Shown here: positions 42,436 through 52,288 of the stretch, piece by piece
Layout of the letters: each line of letters begins with the position of its first letter
Position numbering within the stretch: the first letter of the stretch is position 1
Origin: Rufibacter hautae
GTDB lineage: Bacteria; Bacteroidota; Bacteroidia; Cytophagales; Hymenobacteraceae
Reading direction: 5' to 3'
Assembly (NCBI RefSeq): GCF_008271695.1
Contig: NZ_VKKY01000002.1
Span: 186,001-250,000, forward strand
DNA: 64,000 nucleotides
The notes under the pieces: model-generated
What the model saw: only the letters and a program-made list of their open reading frames with translations
Told to the model about the DNA's origin: nothing
Database searches by the model: none
Translations under genes and position numbers: made by a program

Positions 42436-43764
42436 ATGAGGATTGAGCAGTTTACAACAGAGAATGGACTGGTGCAGTCTACCTTGACCCAACTGCGCGA
42501 GCGGGTGGCCGGGAAAACCTTTTCAGACGTGGTAGACGGGGAGGGGCACCAGTACGTGGACCTGGTCATGGAAGGCGGCGGCATGCTGGGTATTGCTTTG
42601 GTAGGATACGTGTATGTGCTGGAGCAGATGGGCATCAGGTTTCTGCGGCTGGGCGGTACTTCTGCGGGATCTATCAACGCCCTCTTGATGGCGGCGTCCG
42701 GACCCAAAAACCAAGCGGCCAGCGATTGGATTCTGCAGGTTCTGGCCGGTAAAAACTTCTATGACTTTGTAGACGGCGACTCAGACGCCCGAGACTTTAT
42801 TGAGGCTTGGGTAGAAGGCAGCGGCCTGGTGAAACTCACCTGGAAAGGCGCCCAAATCATAGACAACCTGCGCAATGACTTCGGATTGAACCCGGGCCGG
42901 CATTTCCATGAATGGCTATCGGTGCAGCTGAAGATGAAACAGGTAGACACCTGGGGCAAACTAGAGGCGCTCAGGATGCAGGGCAACGAACGCCTTATCC
43001 ACCGTGACGGCACACCCTATGTCTCAGATTCCGCGGGCCGGCTGGCCCTGGTGGCCGCCGATGTCACAACCCAGACCAAGGTGGATTTCCCGGCCATGGC
43101 CGATTTGTATTGGGCAAACCCCAGCCAGGTGAACCCGGCAGATTTCGTGCGGGCCTCCATGTCCATTCCTTTGTTTTTTCAGCCGTTTGTGGTGAGAAAC
43201 CTGCCCAAGGGATTGGCGGCACTGGACAGATGGAACAAAGTAGGCTACACCGGCAACGTGCCGGAAGAAGTCTTTTTCATAGACGGCGGCATCAACTCCA
43301 ACTTCCCTATAGACCTTTTCCACAACCAGAACAAGGTCCCGCAGGCGCCTACCTTCGGGGTGCAACTAGGCGTGGATCGTGATGAACCCAGGCGCATTAA
43401 AACGGTGTCCAACCTGGTGGGTGCCATCTTTGACTCGGCCCGCCACGTGCACGACTATGACTTCATTGCCCGTAACCCAGACTACCGGCACCTGGTGGCC
43501 TTTCTGGATACCGACGAATTTACCTGGTTTGACTTCCGGATGCCCGATGCGCAGAAACTCCGCTTGTTTGAACTAGGGGTGAAAGGCGCCGCCGATTTCC
43601 TCATCAGGTTTGATTGGCCCAAATACAAGGAACTGCGGCAAACCATGGTAGCCCTGAAACAGAAATCCGACAACATGCTAGCGAAGGCCAATACCAAAGC
43701 CTTGATCCATGGTGATCTGAAAGATCATCCAGGCCCAGATTCTTCACAGGAGACTAGCGCCTGA
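42436..43764 (+). CDS. Patatin-like phospholipase
   Basis: I start at ATG 42436 (MRIEQFTTENGLVQS, 442 residues); a start 20 codons earlier is possible but that stretch has no family likeness. The catalytic dyad is present: oxyanion DLVMEGGGMLGIALVG, nucleophile in GGTSAGSINALL (G-x-S-x-G, about 75), and Asp in FIDGGINSNFPID (about 289). Patatin-type enzymes remove acyl chains from phospholipids or lipid esters. There is no signal peptide, so cytoplasmic or injected action is possible. A hydrophilic C-terminal tail follows. It stands alone. Confidence 0.88.
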   Translation: MRIEQFTTENGLVQSTLTQLRERVAGKTFSDVVDGEGHQYVDLVMEGGGMLGIALVGYVYVLEQMGIRFLRLGGTSAGSINALLMAASGPKNQAASDWILQVLAGKNFYDFVDGDSDARDFIEAWVEGSGLVKLTWKGAQIIDNLRNDFGLNPGRHFHEWLSVQLKMKQVDTWGKLEALRMQGNERLIHRDGTPYVSDSAGRLALVAADVTTQTKVDFPAMADLYWANPSQVNPADFVRASMSIPLFFQPFVVRNLPKGLAALDRWNKVGYTGNVPEEVFFIDGGINSNFPIDLFHNQNKVPQAPTFGVQLGVDRDEPRRIKTVSNLVGAIFDSARHVHDYDFIARNPDYRHLVAFLDTDEFTWFDFRMPDAQKLRLFELGVKGAADFLIRFDWPKYKELRQTMVALKQKSDNMLAKANTKALIHGDLKDHPGPDSSQETSA

Positions 43765-43771
43765 ACCAACG

Positions 43772-43801
43772 TTTTGACAAAATAGCCCTGAAACGCAAGC
43801 C
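43772..43801. repeat. Copy of the dispersed ~35 bp imperfect palindrome
   Basis: A shortened copy (ACGTTTTGACAAAATAGCC, CTGAAACGC) directly after the patatin stop. A second weak copy is at about 44086-44110. Confidence 0.45.
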
Positions 43802-43862
43802 TTTAACCTTCGCAAAGCTATAAATAACCCAAGTTGTGAGTCACTGCCGAGGATGAAAATTA

Positions 43863-43972
43863 ACCCACCCCTGCCCCTCCGAGGAGGGGAATACCAGATA
43901 CAGTAAGATTAAACCGAATAATATATTTGTAACGCATTTAAGATTCCCCTACTCGGAGGGGTAGGGGTGGGT
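43863..43972. repeat. Inverted pair of the GC-rich hairpin element
   Basis: CCCACCCCTGCCCCTCCGAG.. (43863-43892) and its near reverse complement (43943-43972) enclose 50 AT-rich bases. A diverged REP-1 half (CAGTTTCTGCGAAGCG, CAACTTGAG, about 43995-44019) follows. No gene lies in 43765-44140. Confidence 0.8.
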
Positions 43973-44140
43973 AAAGGAGCGTTATGGATTTGTCCAGTTT
44001 CTGCGAAGCGCAACTTGAGTTAAATAGCAAATAGGGTAAAATCTCTGCACTCCAATTTGCATCCGGCGGCGGCGTTTTGTGGGCATTTTCAGCAAAAGAG
44101 GCTAAATTGGGCATCAGTCTATTCCACCATCTAACAGCCC

Positions 44141-46357
44141 ATGCATTACTTCAGAAAGAATACAGCCCTGGTATTCCTTTTCATTTCCCTGCTTTTCTCC
44201 TGCGCCTCCAGCGAGAAGGCCGTTTCAGGTAAACAGGTAGAGAAATGGGAGCAGCAGGCCGCCCGCGTGACTATCATCCGCGATGATTTCGGGGTGCCGC
44301 ACATCTACGGCAAAACCGATGCCGATGCGGTGTTCGGGTTGCTGTACGCGCAGTGCGAGGATGACTTCAACCGGGTGGAGCGCAACTACCTGTGGGCTAT
44401 CGGCCGGTTGGCCGAGGTGGAAGGAGAGGAGATGCTCTACAGCGATCTGCGGGCCCGTTTGTACATGGCCCAAGAGGAAGCCATCCGGAACTATGAGAAA
44501 AGTCCGGCCTGGCTCAAGACCCTCTGCAACGCCTTCGCCGATGGCATTAACTATTACCTGCACACGCACCCCGAGGTGAAACCCAAACTGCTCACCCGTT
44601 TTGAGCCCTGGATGCCCATGTACTTTTCTGAAGGCTCCATTGGCGGCGATATTGAAAGCGTGTCCACCGCCCGCATTAAGGCGTTCTACGAGTCAAACAA
44701 ATCACTGGGCTACAACAGCTACGGCGATGGACTGGAACATCCGGCCTTGTTGGCCGAACCGAAAGGCTCCAACGGCTTCACCATCTCGGGCAAGCACACC
44801 GCCTCCGGTAAGGCCATGCTGCTGATCAATCCGCACACGTCTTTCTTCTTTCGGGGTGAAGTCCACGCGGTGAGCGAGGAAGGCCTTAATGCCTACGGTG
44901 CCGTGACCTGGGGGCAGTTCTTCATCTACCAGGGCTTCAACGAGAAAACTGGCTGGATGCATACCTCAGCCTACGCCGATGTGGTAGACGAGTTTGAAGA
45001 AACCATAGTGAAGGAGAACGGCAAATTGTTCTACCAGTACGGCAAGGAGAAGCGGCCGGTGACCTCGTCAAAAGTGACCCTGGCCTACAAAGACGGCCGC
45101 GAGGTGAAAGAGAAAACCTTTACCACTTTCCGGACACACCACGGACCCATCACGCACCAGAACGGCGACAAATGGGTAGCCACGGCCCTCATGTGGAAAC
45201 CTGTGGAGGCGCTGACCCAATCCTACACCCGCACGAAGAAAAGCAACCTGAAGGAGTTCAACGAGATGATGAAGATCAGGACGAACTCCTCCAACGGCAC
45301 TGTTTACGCCGATGCCGACGGAAACATTGCCTACTACCACGGCAACTTCTTTCCGCGCCGCGATGCAGCCTTTGACTACACCAAACCCGTGGACGGCTCA
45401 AACCCCAAAACCGACTGGCAGGGAATCCACCCGCTGGAGGAAACCATCATTGTCACCAACCCGGCCAACGGCTGGATTCAGAACTGCAATTCCACGCCGT
45501 TCACCAGCGCCGGCGAATACAGCCCCAAAAAAGAAAACTACCCCGTGTACATGGGGCAGTCGCCGGAGAATTTCAGGGGCATCCACGCGGTTCGGCTGTT
45601 GAAGAAAGCCAATGACCTTACCCTGGACAAACTCATCAAACTGGCGTATGACCCGTACCTGCCGGCGTTTGAGGTGTTGATCCCGGGCCTGGTGAAAGCC
45701 TACGATGTCCAGAAACCAATCGACCCCAAGCTGAAGGAAGCCATAGACGTGATGCGCAACTGGGATTACGCGGTGTCCAAAGAATCCGTGCCCATGTCCC
45801 TGGCGCATTTTTACGCGACCAACCTGTTCAAGAACGGCAGCGCGCCGCAGGGACTGAGTTTGATTGACCGCATTTCCTATTACGCCAACACTGCTCCCGA
45901 GAAAGAGCGCCTGGAGATTTTCTCCCAGACCGTAGCGCAAGTGCAAAAGGACTTCGGGACCTGGAGAACACCTTGGGGCGAGATCAACCGGTATCAACGT
46001 TTAACTGGCGACATCAAGCAGCCCTTCAATGACGCGGCGCCCAGCATTCCGGTGGGCATGGCCTCGGGGAACTGGGGAGCATTGGCCTCCTTCGGGTCCA
46101 GCGCTTACAACACCAAACGCCTGTACGGTACTCTGGGCAACAGTTTTGTGGCGGTGGTGGAGTTCGGTGACAAGGTGAAGGCCAAAACCCTGTTGGCTGG
46201 CGGCCAGAGCGGCGACCCTAAATCCCCGCATTTCTCCGACCAAGCCCAGCGCTACGCCGATGTCCAGTTCAAAGACGTCGCCTATTACCGCGAAGACGTA
46301 GAGAAACGCGCTGAAGCCACCTACCATCCGGGCCAGAAACCAATCTTAACCAAGTAA
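44141..46357 (+). CDS. Penicillin acylase family lipoprotein (acyl-homoserine lactone acylase-like)
   Basis: The 738-residue protein has a signal ending in lipobox LLFSC (Cys about 21). The alpha region contains VTIIRDDFGVPHIYGKTDADAVFGLLYAQCEDDF, as in Ntn-hydrolases of this family. After a linker, the self-cleavage junction EPKG/SNGFTISGKHT (about residues 204-217) puts Ser at the N-terminus of the beta subunit, followed by LLINPHTSFFF. Later blocks NSSNGTVYADADGNIAYYH and IQNCNSTPFT also fit. The family hydrolyses amide-linked acyl chains of penicillin G, homoserine lactones or cyclic lipopeptides. The natural substrate here is unknown. A 35 bp-family copy and a terminator follow directly. 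Confidence 0.92.
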   Translation: MHYFRKNTALVFLFISLLFSCASSEKAVSGKQVEKWEQQAARVTIIRDDFGVPHIYGKTDADAVFGLLYAQCEDDFNRVERNYLWAIGRLAEVEGEEMLYSDLRARLYMAQEEAIRNYEKSPAWLKTLCNAFADGINYYLHTHPEVKPKLLTRFEPWMPMYFSEGSIGGDIESVSTARIKAFYESNKSLGYNSYGDGLEHPALLAEPKGSNGFTISGKHTASGKAMLLINPHTSFFFRGEVHAVSEEGLNAYGAVTWGQFFIYQGFNEKTGWMHTSAYADVVDEFEETIVKENGKLFYQYGKEKRPVTSSKVTLAYKDGREVKEKTFTTFRTHHGPITHQNGDKWVATALMWKPVEALTQSYTRTKKSNLKEFNEMMKIRTNSSNGTVYADADGNIAYYHGNFFPRRDAAFDYTKPVDGSNPKTDWQGIHPLEETIIVTNPANGWIQNCNSTPFTSAGEYSPKKENYPVYMGQSPENFRGIHAVRLLKKANDLTLDKLIKLAYDPYLPAFEVLIPGLVKAYDVQKPIDPKLKEAIDVMRNWDYAVSKESVPMSLAHFYATNLFKNGSAPQGLSLIDRISYYANTAPEKERLEIFSQTVAQVQKDFGTWRTPWGEINRYQRLTGDIKQPFNDAAPSIPVGMASGNWGALASFGSSAYNTKRLYGTLGNSFVAVVEFGDKVKAKTLLAGGQSGDPKSPHFSDQAQRYADVQFKDVAYYREDVEKRAEATYHPGQKPILTK

Positions 46358-46362
46358 GAATC

Positions 46363-46400
46363 TGTTTATGAGCCGTTTTGAGAAAAATGGCTCATAAACG
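46363..46400. repeat. Copy of the dispersed ~35 bp imperfect palindrome
   Basis: The most symmetric copy in the window: CTGTTTATGAGCCG, TTTTGAGAAAA and TGGCTCATAAACGGG. Confidence 0.72.
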
Positions 46401-46412
46401 GGATATCAACTT

Positions 46413-46446
46413 AAAAGGCCTCTCCAACCGGATAGGCCTTTTGGTT
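46413..46446. terminator. Bidirectional rho-independent terminator
   Basis: AAAAGGCCT pairs with AGGCCTTTT, with T and A runs on each side. It follows the penicillin-acylase gene. Confidence 0.78.
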
Positions 46447-46926
46447 TTAGGTCCAGGCAGCCGAAATTCCCTTACAAACCCAGACCTTCCTGGCTAATCA
46501 AAGATAAGGCTGTGGGACAAACCAGATTTGCCTTAAAACTAGACTTGTAATTGATTATTATCCTTTGATCATGAGGTTATTAATTCTTGAAGTTGACGCT
46601 CATCTTTTTCCCAATCAGAGTAGAAGATCTTTGAAATTATGTTAACTTTAATATAGTAAATGATACGTTTTCGTTTTTGCCGATAATGAGTTTGGCTACC
46701 TGGCAAAAAGCAACGGCCTCCTTGTCCTTGTTTTCTGTGGTCTCTGTTCTGGGGAGCATGCGTTTCTGAGAAACAGTTGTCACAGTACTTTCATCAGGCT
46801 TCCCCCCATCCTTATAGTTCTCTACAGAGTTCCAATCGCCCATCCCTAATGGAGTGCTTCGGCCTCAGATAAACTGTCCCTGGTATTTGAAATCAATTCC
46901 TGCAGAGGATTTCAGGAAGCTTATCT
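46447..46926. other. Gene-free stretch before the second receptor
   Basis: It contains AT-rich sequence (46550-46680) suited to a promoter. A 68-codon minus-strand open frame (46637-46843) shows no recognisable features. Nothing else is seen. Confidence 0.45.
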
Positions 46927-49380
46927 ATGGAACAATCAAACAAGTCATGTTGGGTCATTTTGCTGACCTTTCTGCTGATGGGCCACTCGGCTTTGGGGCA
47001 GTTCTCCATCTCAGGGAAAGTGGGGGAGAGGGCCGCCGAGCCGATGCCTTTTGCCAATGTGTTGCTGCTCAACGGCACGGACTCGGTATTGATTAAAGGC
47101 ATGCTGGCCAGGGAAAACGGTACGTACGTGTTTGAGAACGTTAAGGCAGGGCAATACCGGGTGGCCGCTTCCATGGTGGGGTACGGGAAATCCTTCAGTC
47201 CGGCGTTTTCGGTGCCTTTTTCTGAAAACGGGTCAAAAGAAGTCAACCTGGTTCTGTCTGGGGGCAGCACAGCCTTGAAGGAGGTGAAAGTGGTGGGGCA
47301 GAAGCCTTTGTTTGAGCAGCAACTGGACCGGCTGGTGGTGAATGTGCAGGGCAGTATTGTATCTGCGGGGGCTACGGCGCTGGAGGTGCTGGAACGTTCT
47401 CCGGGCATTACCGTGAATCGGCAGAGCAGTACCATGAGCATTGCCGGGAAGGACGGGGTGATCGTGATGATCAACGGGAAACAGAACCGGGTGCCTATCT
47501 CGGCCCTAATCCAGATGCTGGGCGGCATGAACGCGGGCAACATCGAGAAAATAGAGATCATCACCACGCCCTCGGCCCAATACGATGCCGAAGGGAATGC
47601 CGGCATCATCAACCTGGTCCTGAAAAAGAATGAGAACTTTGGAACCAACGGGGCCTATTCGCTCACCCTGGGCTACGGCTGGTATGAAAAACCGTCTGGC
47701 ACCTTCAACCTGAACCACCGCACTGAAAAACTAAACCTCTACACCGATTATTCCTTTTTCCGGGATCATTCCTACAACCGGATAAAGAACACCCGGCAGG
47801 TTTCATATGAAGGTGAGATTCTCCAGACCAGCAGTGTGAACCGGCGCGAACCAGTGACTACCAACCATACGGCCCGCGTAGGATTTGATTATACATTTTC
47901 GGGCAAGACTACTCTAAGCGGGTTGGTTTCGGGATTCAGTGACAGATGGTCAACCGGGCCCAAAGAAGAAAGGGGAGCCTCGCAGACGTTAAGGAACGGA
48001 GTCTTAGAATCAGGTGTGCGGTCTACCCACGTGGAGGAAAACCATTGGCGCCACATTATGGGGAACCTGAGTTTTAACCACAAGCTGACTCAAACCCAGG
48101 AGTTCAGCCTGGATACCGATCTCCTGTTCTACCACGACAGAAATCCGCATGAATACACCAATGCCTACACCTTTTATTCCCCTGCCGAAGTACGGGAAGA
48201 GAAGCTCACCATGGAGAAAACTACGCCCATCCACCTGTGGGTGAGCAAAGCCGATTACCGGAACAAACTAAGTGAAAACACTACCCTGGAAGCCGGGCTC
48301 AAGGCCACGCTATCTGAACTGGAGAACGAAGTGGCGGTACAGGACAACCGGGACGGGGTCTGGACGCCCAATGCTGAGTTCAGCCAGCACATCCGCATGC
48401 TGGAAGACATTGGGGCGGCCTACGTGAATTTCTCGCACCTACTGCCTTTCAAAGTGAAACTTCAGACGGGCCTGCGCTATGAATATACCCATACAGACCT
48501 GAGCACTATTGAGGGAACGCCCATCGTGAACCGTCGCTACGGCAATCTCTTCCCCAGTATTTTCGTGTCCCGGGACCTGACCAAAAAGAGCAGTCTGCAA
48601 GTGTCTTACAGCCGCCGGATCATGCGCCCCACCTATGATAACCTGGCGCCCTTCGTCTACTTTATTGACCCCAATACGTTTCTGTCTGGCAACACCAACC
48701 TGAAGCCCACCATCACCGATGCCCTGCAGACCACCTACCGTTTCCATGACAGGTTCCTGGTAACCTTGGGCTACAGTTATGATCATACACCCATAATTGA
48801 TTGGCAAATGCACCTGGATTCGGCCACAAACAAACAGTATGCCCGGGCCGAAAACCTCAAGCACCGCCGTAATTACTCCCTCACGTTGTCGCTGCCTTTC
48901 AACCCAACGGGTTGGTGGCAAATCCAGAGCAATTTCTTGGCCACCTGGATAAACAACACCGGCCTTTACGACGGCAAAGAGATTACCCTCAACAGCGGTT
49001 TCGCCAACGTGAACCTGAACCAAACTTTCAAGCTGCCCAAAAGTTTTACGGCGGAAGTCTCCGGCTCTTACCAAACCCGCACACCGTTTGGGATCTCCTA
49101 CATCAATCCCTTCGGTTCTCTCAATGCGGGAGTCCAGAAAGAACTACCCGATGAGAAAGGCGTTTTTAGGTTATCAATAAACGATATTTTCTGGACCGAC
49201 CGGTTTAAGCTTTTATCCGATGTAAAGGAGTTGAACCTGTACTCCAGTTTCAGCGGCGTTTTCTCCGATCCCCGCATTGTGCGACTCACGTACTCGCGCA
49301 ACTTCGGGAACCGGAAAATGAAAGTCGCCACCCGCCGCGAGACCAGTTCTGAGGAAGAGCGGAAACGGGCCAAAAACTAA
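46927..49380 (+). CDS. TonB-dependent receptor-like outer membrane protein (OMP_b-brl_3 family)
   Basis: The 817-residue protein has a signal peptide (to about residue 25), a CarboxypepD_reg-like domain (FSISGKVGERAAEPMPFANV to VAASMVGYGKSF), and a plug (EVLERSPGITVNRQSSTMSI, VIVMINGKQNRVPIS, IEKIEIITTPSAQYDAEGNAGIINLV). A beta-barrel follows, ending YSRNFGNRKM and a basic tail. Order and length match the 15119 protein, so they are paralogues. It precedes a GH2 gene in a run of carbohydrate-active genes, which suggests oligosaccharide or polysaccharide binding or import, but it is not SusC-type and has no SusD partner in the window. A terminator follows at 49417. Confidence 0.9.
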   Translation: MEQSNKSCWVILLTFLLMGHSALGQFSISGKVGERAAEPMPFANVLLLNGTDSVLIKGMLARENGTYVFENVKAGQYRVAASMVGYGKSFSPAFSVPFSENGSKEVNLVLSGGSTALKEVKVVGQKPLFEQQLDRLVVNVQGSIVSAGATALEVLERSPGITVNRQSSTMSIAGKDGVIVMINGKQNRVPISALIQMLGGMNAGNIEKIEIITTPSAQYDAEGNAGIINLVLKKNENFGTNGAYSLTLGYGWYEKPSGTFNLNHRTEKLNLYTDYSFFRDHSYNRIKNTRQVSYEGEILQTSSVNRREPVTTNHTARVGFDYTFSGKTTLSGLVSGFSDRWSTGPKEERGASQTLRNGVLESGVRSTHVEENHWRHIMGNLSFNHKLTQTQEFSLDTDLLFYHDRNPHEYTNAYTFYSPAEVREEKLTMEKTTPIHLWVSKADYRNKLSENTTLEAGLKATLSELENEVAVQDNRDGVWTPNAEFSQHIRMLEDIGAAYVNFSHLLPFKVKLQTGLRYEYTHTDLSTIEGTPIVNRRYGNLFPSIFVSRDLTKKSSLQVSYSRRIMRPTYDNLAPFVYFIDPNTFLSGNTNLKPTITDALQTTYRFHDRFLVTLGYSYDHTPIIDWQMHLDSATNKQYARAENLKHRRNYSLTLSLPFNPTGWWQIQSNFLATWINNTGLYDGKEITLNSGFANVNLNQTFKLPKSFTAEVSGSYQTRTPFGISYINPFGSLNAGVQKELPDEKGVFRLSINDIFWTDRFKLLSDVKELNLYSSFSGVFSDPRIVRLTYSRNFGNRKMKVATRRETSSEEERKRAKN

Positions 49381-49416
49381 ATGCCATTCAATAGAAAGGT
49401 TTTGCCTTTGTTTTCT

Positions 49417-49452
49417 AAAAAGCCTCTCTAAATGCTTGGAGGGGCTTTTTGT
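49417..49452 (+). terminator. Rho-independent terminator after the receptor
   Basis: AAAAAGCCTCTC pairs with GAGGGGCTTTTT (one G-T pair); T-run included. Confidence 0.78.
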
Positions 49453-49613
49453 ATGAAGCGGCGGTAGTTGCCTTTGGTTTGCCTTACATTGAAAAGCAAT
49501 TGCGTAGATTTGTAGTTGTTTTTAGCGGAAGGATTGTCCTTTAAACTGTTGGGAAAAGGTGCCAAATCCGCTAAAAGGCCAAAGTGTAATTTTTGATTTT
49601 CATAAAGAAAAGT

Positions 49614-52040
49614 ATGACAAACAAGTGGTTATTCTCCTTGTTGCTGTTGGTCTCGCAGATCTCCTTTGCGCAGGTAAGGGTGGTGACGGAGCTGACGGAT
49701 AACTGGAGGTTTAAGAAAGGGAAGCATGACCAAGCCTTCCAGGTCGGGTTCAACGACAAGGGCTGGCAGAAGGTAACGGTTCCGCATGATTGGGCCATCT
49801 ACGGTCCTTTTGACAAGGAGATCGACAAACAGGTGGTCGCCATTGAGCAGAACGGCGAGAAGGTCCCCACGGAGAAAACCGGCCGCACCGGGGCGTTGCC
49901 CTACATAGGGGAGGCCTGGTACCGCAACGAGTTTACGCTGCCCAATTACAAAAAGGGGCAGAAAGTACTCCTCGTCTTTGAGGGCGCCATGAGCGAGCCC
50001 AAGGTGTTTTTGAACGGGCAGAAAGTTGGGGAGTGGGCCTACGGATACAGCTATTTCTACTTTGATGTCACAAACCAAATCCAGGAAGGGAAAAAGAACA
50101 CCCTGGCGGTGCAACTGAGCAACCGGGGAGAATCCTCGCGTTGGTACCCGGGCGCCGGTTTGTACCGCAAGGTGCAGCTTATAGTGAAGAACCCCGAGAG
50201 CATTGACCAGTGGGGCACTTTTGTGACTACCCCGTTCATCTCCGCGAACCTGGCCAAGGTGAACATCAAAACCAAGGTATCGGGCAGCAACGTGCGCATG
50301 GTTACCCAGGTCCTGGACGCCAAAGGCAACACCGTCGCTACCGACAGCACGGGCAAACTCTTCGGGAACCAGTTTGAGCAGAACCTGGCCGTGGCCAACC
50401 CGCAGCTGTGGAGCCCCGAGACACCTTACCTCTACACGGCCGTCACCAGACTGTACGCGGGCAACGTGTTGCGCGACGAGGTGTCTACCCGCTTCGGGAT
50501 ACGGGAGATCAGCTACAAACCAACAGTAGGATTCAGCCTGAACGGCAAGGTGCGCAAGTTTAAGGGCGTCTGCCTGCACCATGACCTGGGTCCGTTAGGC
50601 GCCGCCGTGAACAAGGCCGCCCTGCGCCGGCAGCTGCAGATCCTGAAAGACATGGGCTGTGACGCCATCCGGAGTTCGCACAACATGCCCTCCATGGAAC
50701 AGCTGGAGCTGGCCGATGAGATGGGCTTCATGTTCCTGGCCGAGAGTTTTGATGAGTGGGCCAAACCCAAGGTCAAGAACGGCTACAACCGCTTTTTTGA
50801 GGAGTACGCCGAGAAAGACATCGTGAACCTGGTGCAGGCCACCCGCAACCATCCGTCCATCGTGATGTGGAGCTCGGGCAACGAGGTCCCCGACCAGTGG
50901 GGCGCCGAGGGCGTGAAACGCGCCAAGTGGCTGCAGGAGATCTTCCACCGAGAAGATCCTACCCGCCCGGTAACCGTGGGCATGGACCAGGTGAAAGCCA
51001 CCATGGCCTCGGGTTTTGGGGCACTTTTGGACATTCCGGGTCTGAACTACCGCGTGCACCTGTACGAGGAGGCGTTCAAAGCCTTCCCGCAAGGCTTTAT
51101 TCTGGGTTCTGAGACCGCTTCTACCGTGAGTTCGCGCGGCATCTACAAGTTCCCGGTGGAGAAAGCCGTAGAGAAGCAGTACCCCGATTTTCAAAGCTCC
51201 TCCTATGATCTGGAGTACTGCTCCTGGTCTAACCTGCCCGATGATGATTTCGTGCTGCAGGACGACAAACCCTGGGTTATCGGCGAGTTCGTCTGGACCG
51301 GCTTTGACTACCTGGGCGAGCCCACCCCGTATGACGATAAGTGGCCTTCACGCAGCTCTTACTTCGGGATCAATGATCTGGCCGGGTTGCCCAAAGATAG
51401 ATTCTACCTATACCGCAGCCGCTGGAACAAGGAGGCCGAGACTCTGCACATTTTGCCGCACTGGAACTGGGAGGGAAGAGAAGGCCAGACCACCCCGGTG
51501 TTCGTGTACACGAACTACGACAGCGCCGAGCTGTTCGTGAACGGCAAGACCATGGGCGTGCAGAAAAAGCACGCCGCCACCCCGCAGAACCGCTACCGCC
51601 TCATGTGGATGGACGTGAAGTACGAGCCCGGCACCGTGAAAGTGGTTGCCTTCGGGAAGGACGGCAAGCCGGTGGCCGAAAGAGAAGTGAAGACCGCCGG
51701 GAAACCGCACCGGATTGTGCTGCAGCCAGATAGAACCCAAATTTCTGCCGATGGAAAAGATATCTCCTTCGTGACGGTTTCGGTGGTGGACAAGGACGGA
51801 AACCTTTGCCCCAAGGCCACAAATCAACTTAACTTTAGCGTAAAGGGCACAGGCACTTACCGCGCTGCCGCCAACGGCGACCCCACCTCGCTGGAGCAGT
51901 TCCACTTGCCTACTATGAAGCTGTTCAGCGGCAAATTGGTAGTACTGGTGCAGTCTACCGAGGAAGCTGGAAACATGGAACTTGAGGTGAAAGGCAAAGG
52001 CCTGCAGACCGGAAAGGTAAGCCTGACCTCTACCCGTTAG
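49614..52040 (+). CDS. Glycoside hydrolase family 2 enzyme (beta-galactosidase-like)
   Basis: I start at ATG 49614 (MTNKWLFSLLLLVSQISFAQ, 808 residues), because that gives a clean signal peptide; the seven codons before it spoil it. The jelly-roll sugar-binding domain (WQKVTVPHDWAIYGPF, GEWAYGYSYFYFDVTNQI) is followed by an immunoglobulin-like domain. The TIM barrel then carries acid/base Glu in MWSSGNEVPDQWG (about residue 430) and nucleophile Glu in IGEFVWTGFDYLGEPTPY (about 560). A C-terminal domain follows (about 630-808). GH2 in Bacteroidota removes terminal galactose or related residues from plant polysaccharides in the periplasm. It sits between the receptor and the interrupting cassette array. 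Confidence 0.93.
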   Translation: MTNKWLFSLLLLVSQISFAQVRVVTELTDNWRFKKGKHDQAFQVGFNDKGWQKVTVPHDWAIYGPFDKEIDKQVVAIEQNGEKVPTEKTGRTGALPYIGEAWYRNEFTLPNYKKGQKVLLVFEGAMSEPKVFLNGQKVGEWAYGYSYFYFDVTNQIQEGKKNTLAVQLSNRGESSRWYPGAGLYRKVQLIVKNPESIDQWGTFVTTPFISANLAKVNIKTKVSGSNVRMVTQVLDAKGNTVATDSTGKLFGNQFEQNLAVANPQLWSPETPYLYTAVTRLYAGNVLRDEVSTRFGIREISYKPTVGFSLNGKVRKFKGVCLHHDLGPLGAAVNKAALRRQLQILKDMGCDAIRSSHNMPSMEQLELADEMGFMFLAESFDEWAKPKVKNGYNRFFEEYAEKDIVNLVQATRNHPSIVMWSSGNEVPDQWGAEGVKRAKWLQEIFHREDPTRPVTVGMDQVKATMASGFGALLDIPGLNYRVHLYEEAFKAFPQGFILGSETASTVSSRGIYKFPVEKAVEKQYPDFQSSSYDLEYCSWSNLPDDDFVLQDDKPWVIGEFVWTGFDYLGEPTPYDDKWPSRSSYFGINDLAGLPKDRFYLYRSRWNKEAETLHILPHWNWEGREGQTTPVFVYTNYDSAELFVNGKTMGVQKKHAATPQNRYRLMWMDVKYEPGTVKVVAFGKDGKPVAEREVKTAGKPHRIVLQPDRTQISADGKDISFVTVSVVDKDGNLCPKATNQLNFSVKGTGTYRAAANGDPTSLEQFHLPTMKLFSGKLVVLVQSTEEAGNMELEVKGKGLQTGKVSLTSTR

Positions 52041-52074
52041 TTTAGAGCAGTTTTTCTAGAAACGCTTCAAAAAC
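52040..52074. repeat. Copy of the dispersed ~35 bp imperfect palindrome
   Basis: GTTTAGAGCAG, TTTTTCTAGAAA and CGCTTCAAAAACC, overlapping the GH2 stop codon. Confidence 0.65.
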
Positions 52075-52081
52075 CACAACA

Positions 52082-52122
52082 GCAGTATCTTGTCTTGCAA
52101 AAGATGGGGTACTGCTTTTTTT
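52082..52122 (+). terminator. Rho-independent terminator after GH2
   Basis: GCAGTA pairs with TACTGC around an imperfect inner stem; followed by seven T. Confidence 0.72.
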
Positions 52123-52288
52123 GTTTCCTAGGGGGGTTACTTGGTAAGTGACTACCTGAGGAAAGATGCTTCGCCCTAGATACCGGCTCCTTTGGGATAT
52201 GTGCCTTGCTGGACAGACTGCGGGGCTTGGCTCTTGTATGGCTCAGCACCACCGTTGAAGTAAAAGACATGTCGGTGCTGCGAAAGTC

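Noticed and set aside
46637-46843. 68-codon minus-strand frame before the second receptor
   Set aside because: No signal, domain or neighbour supports it, and it lies in AT-rich promoter-like sequence.
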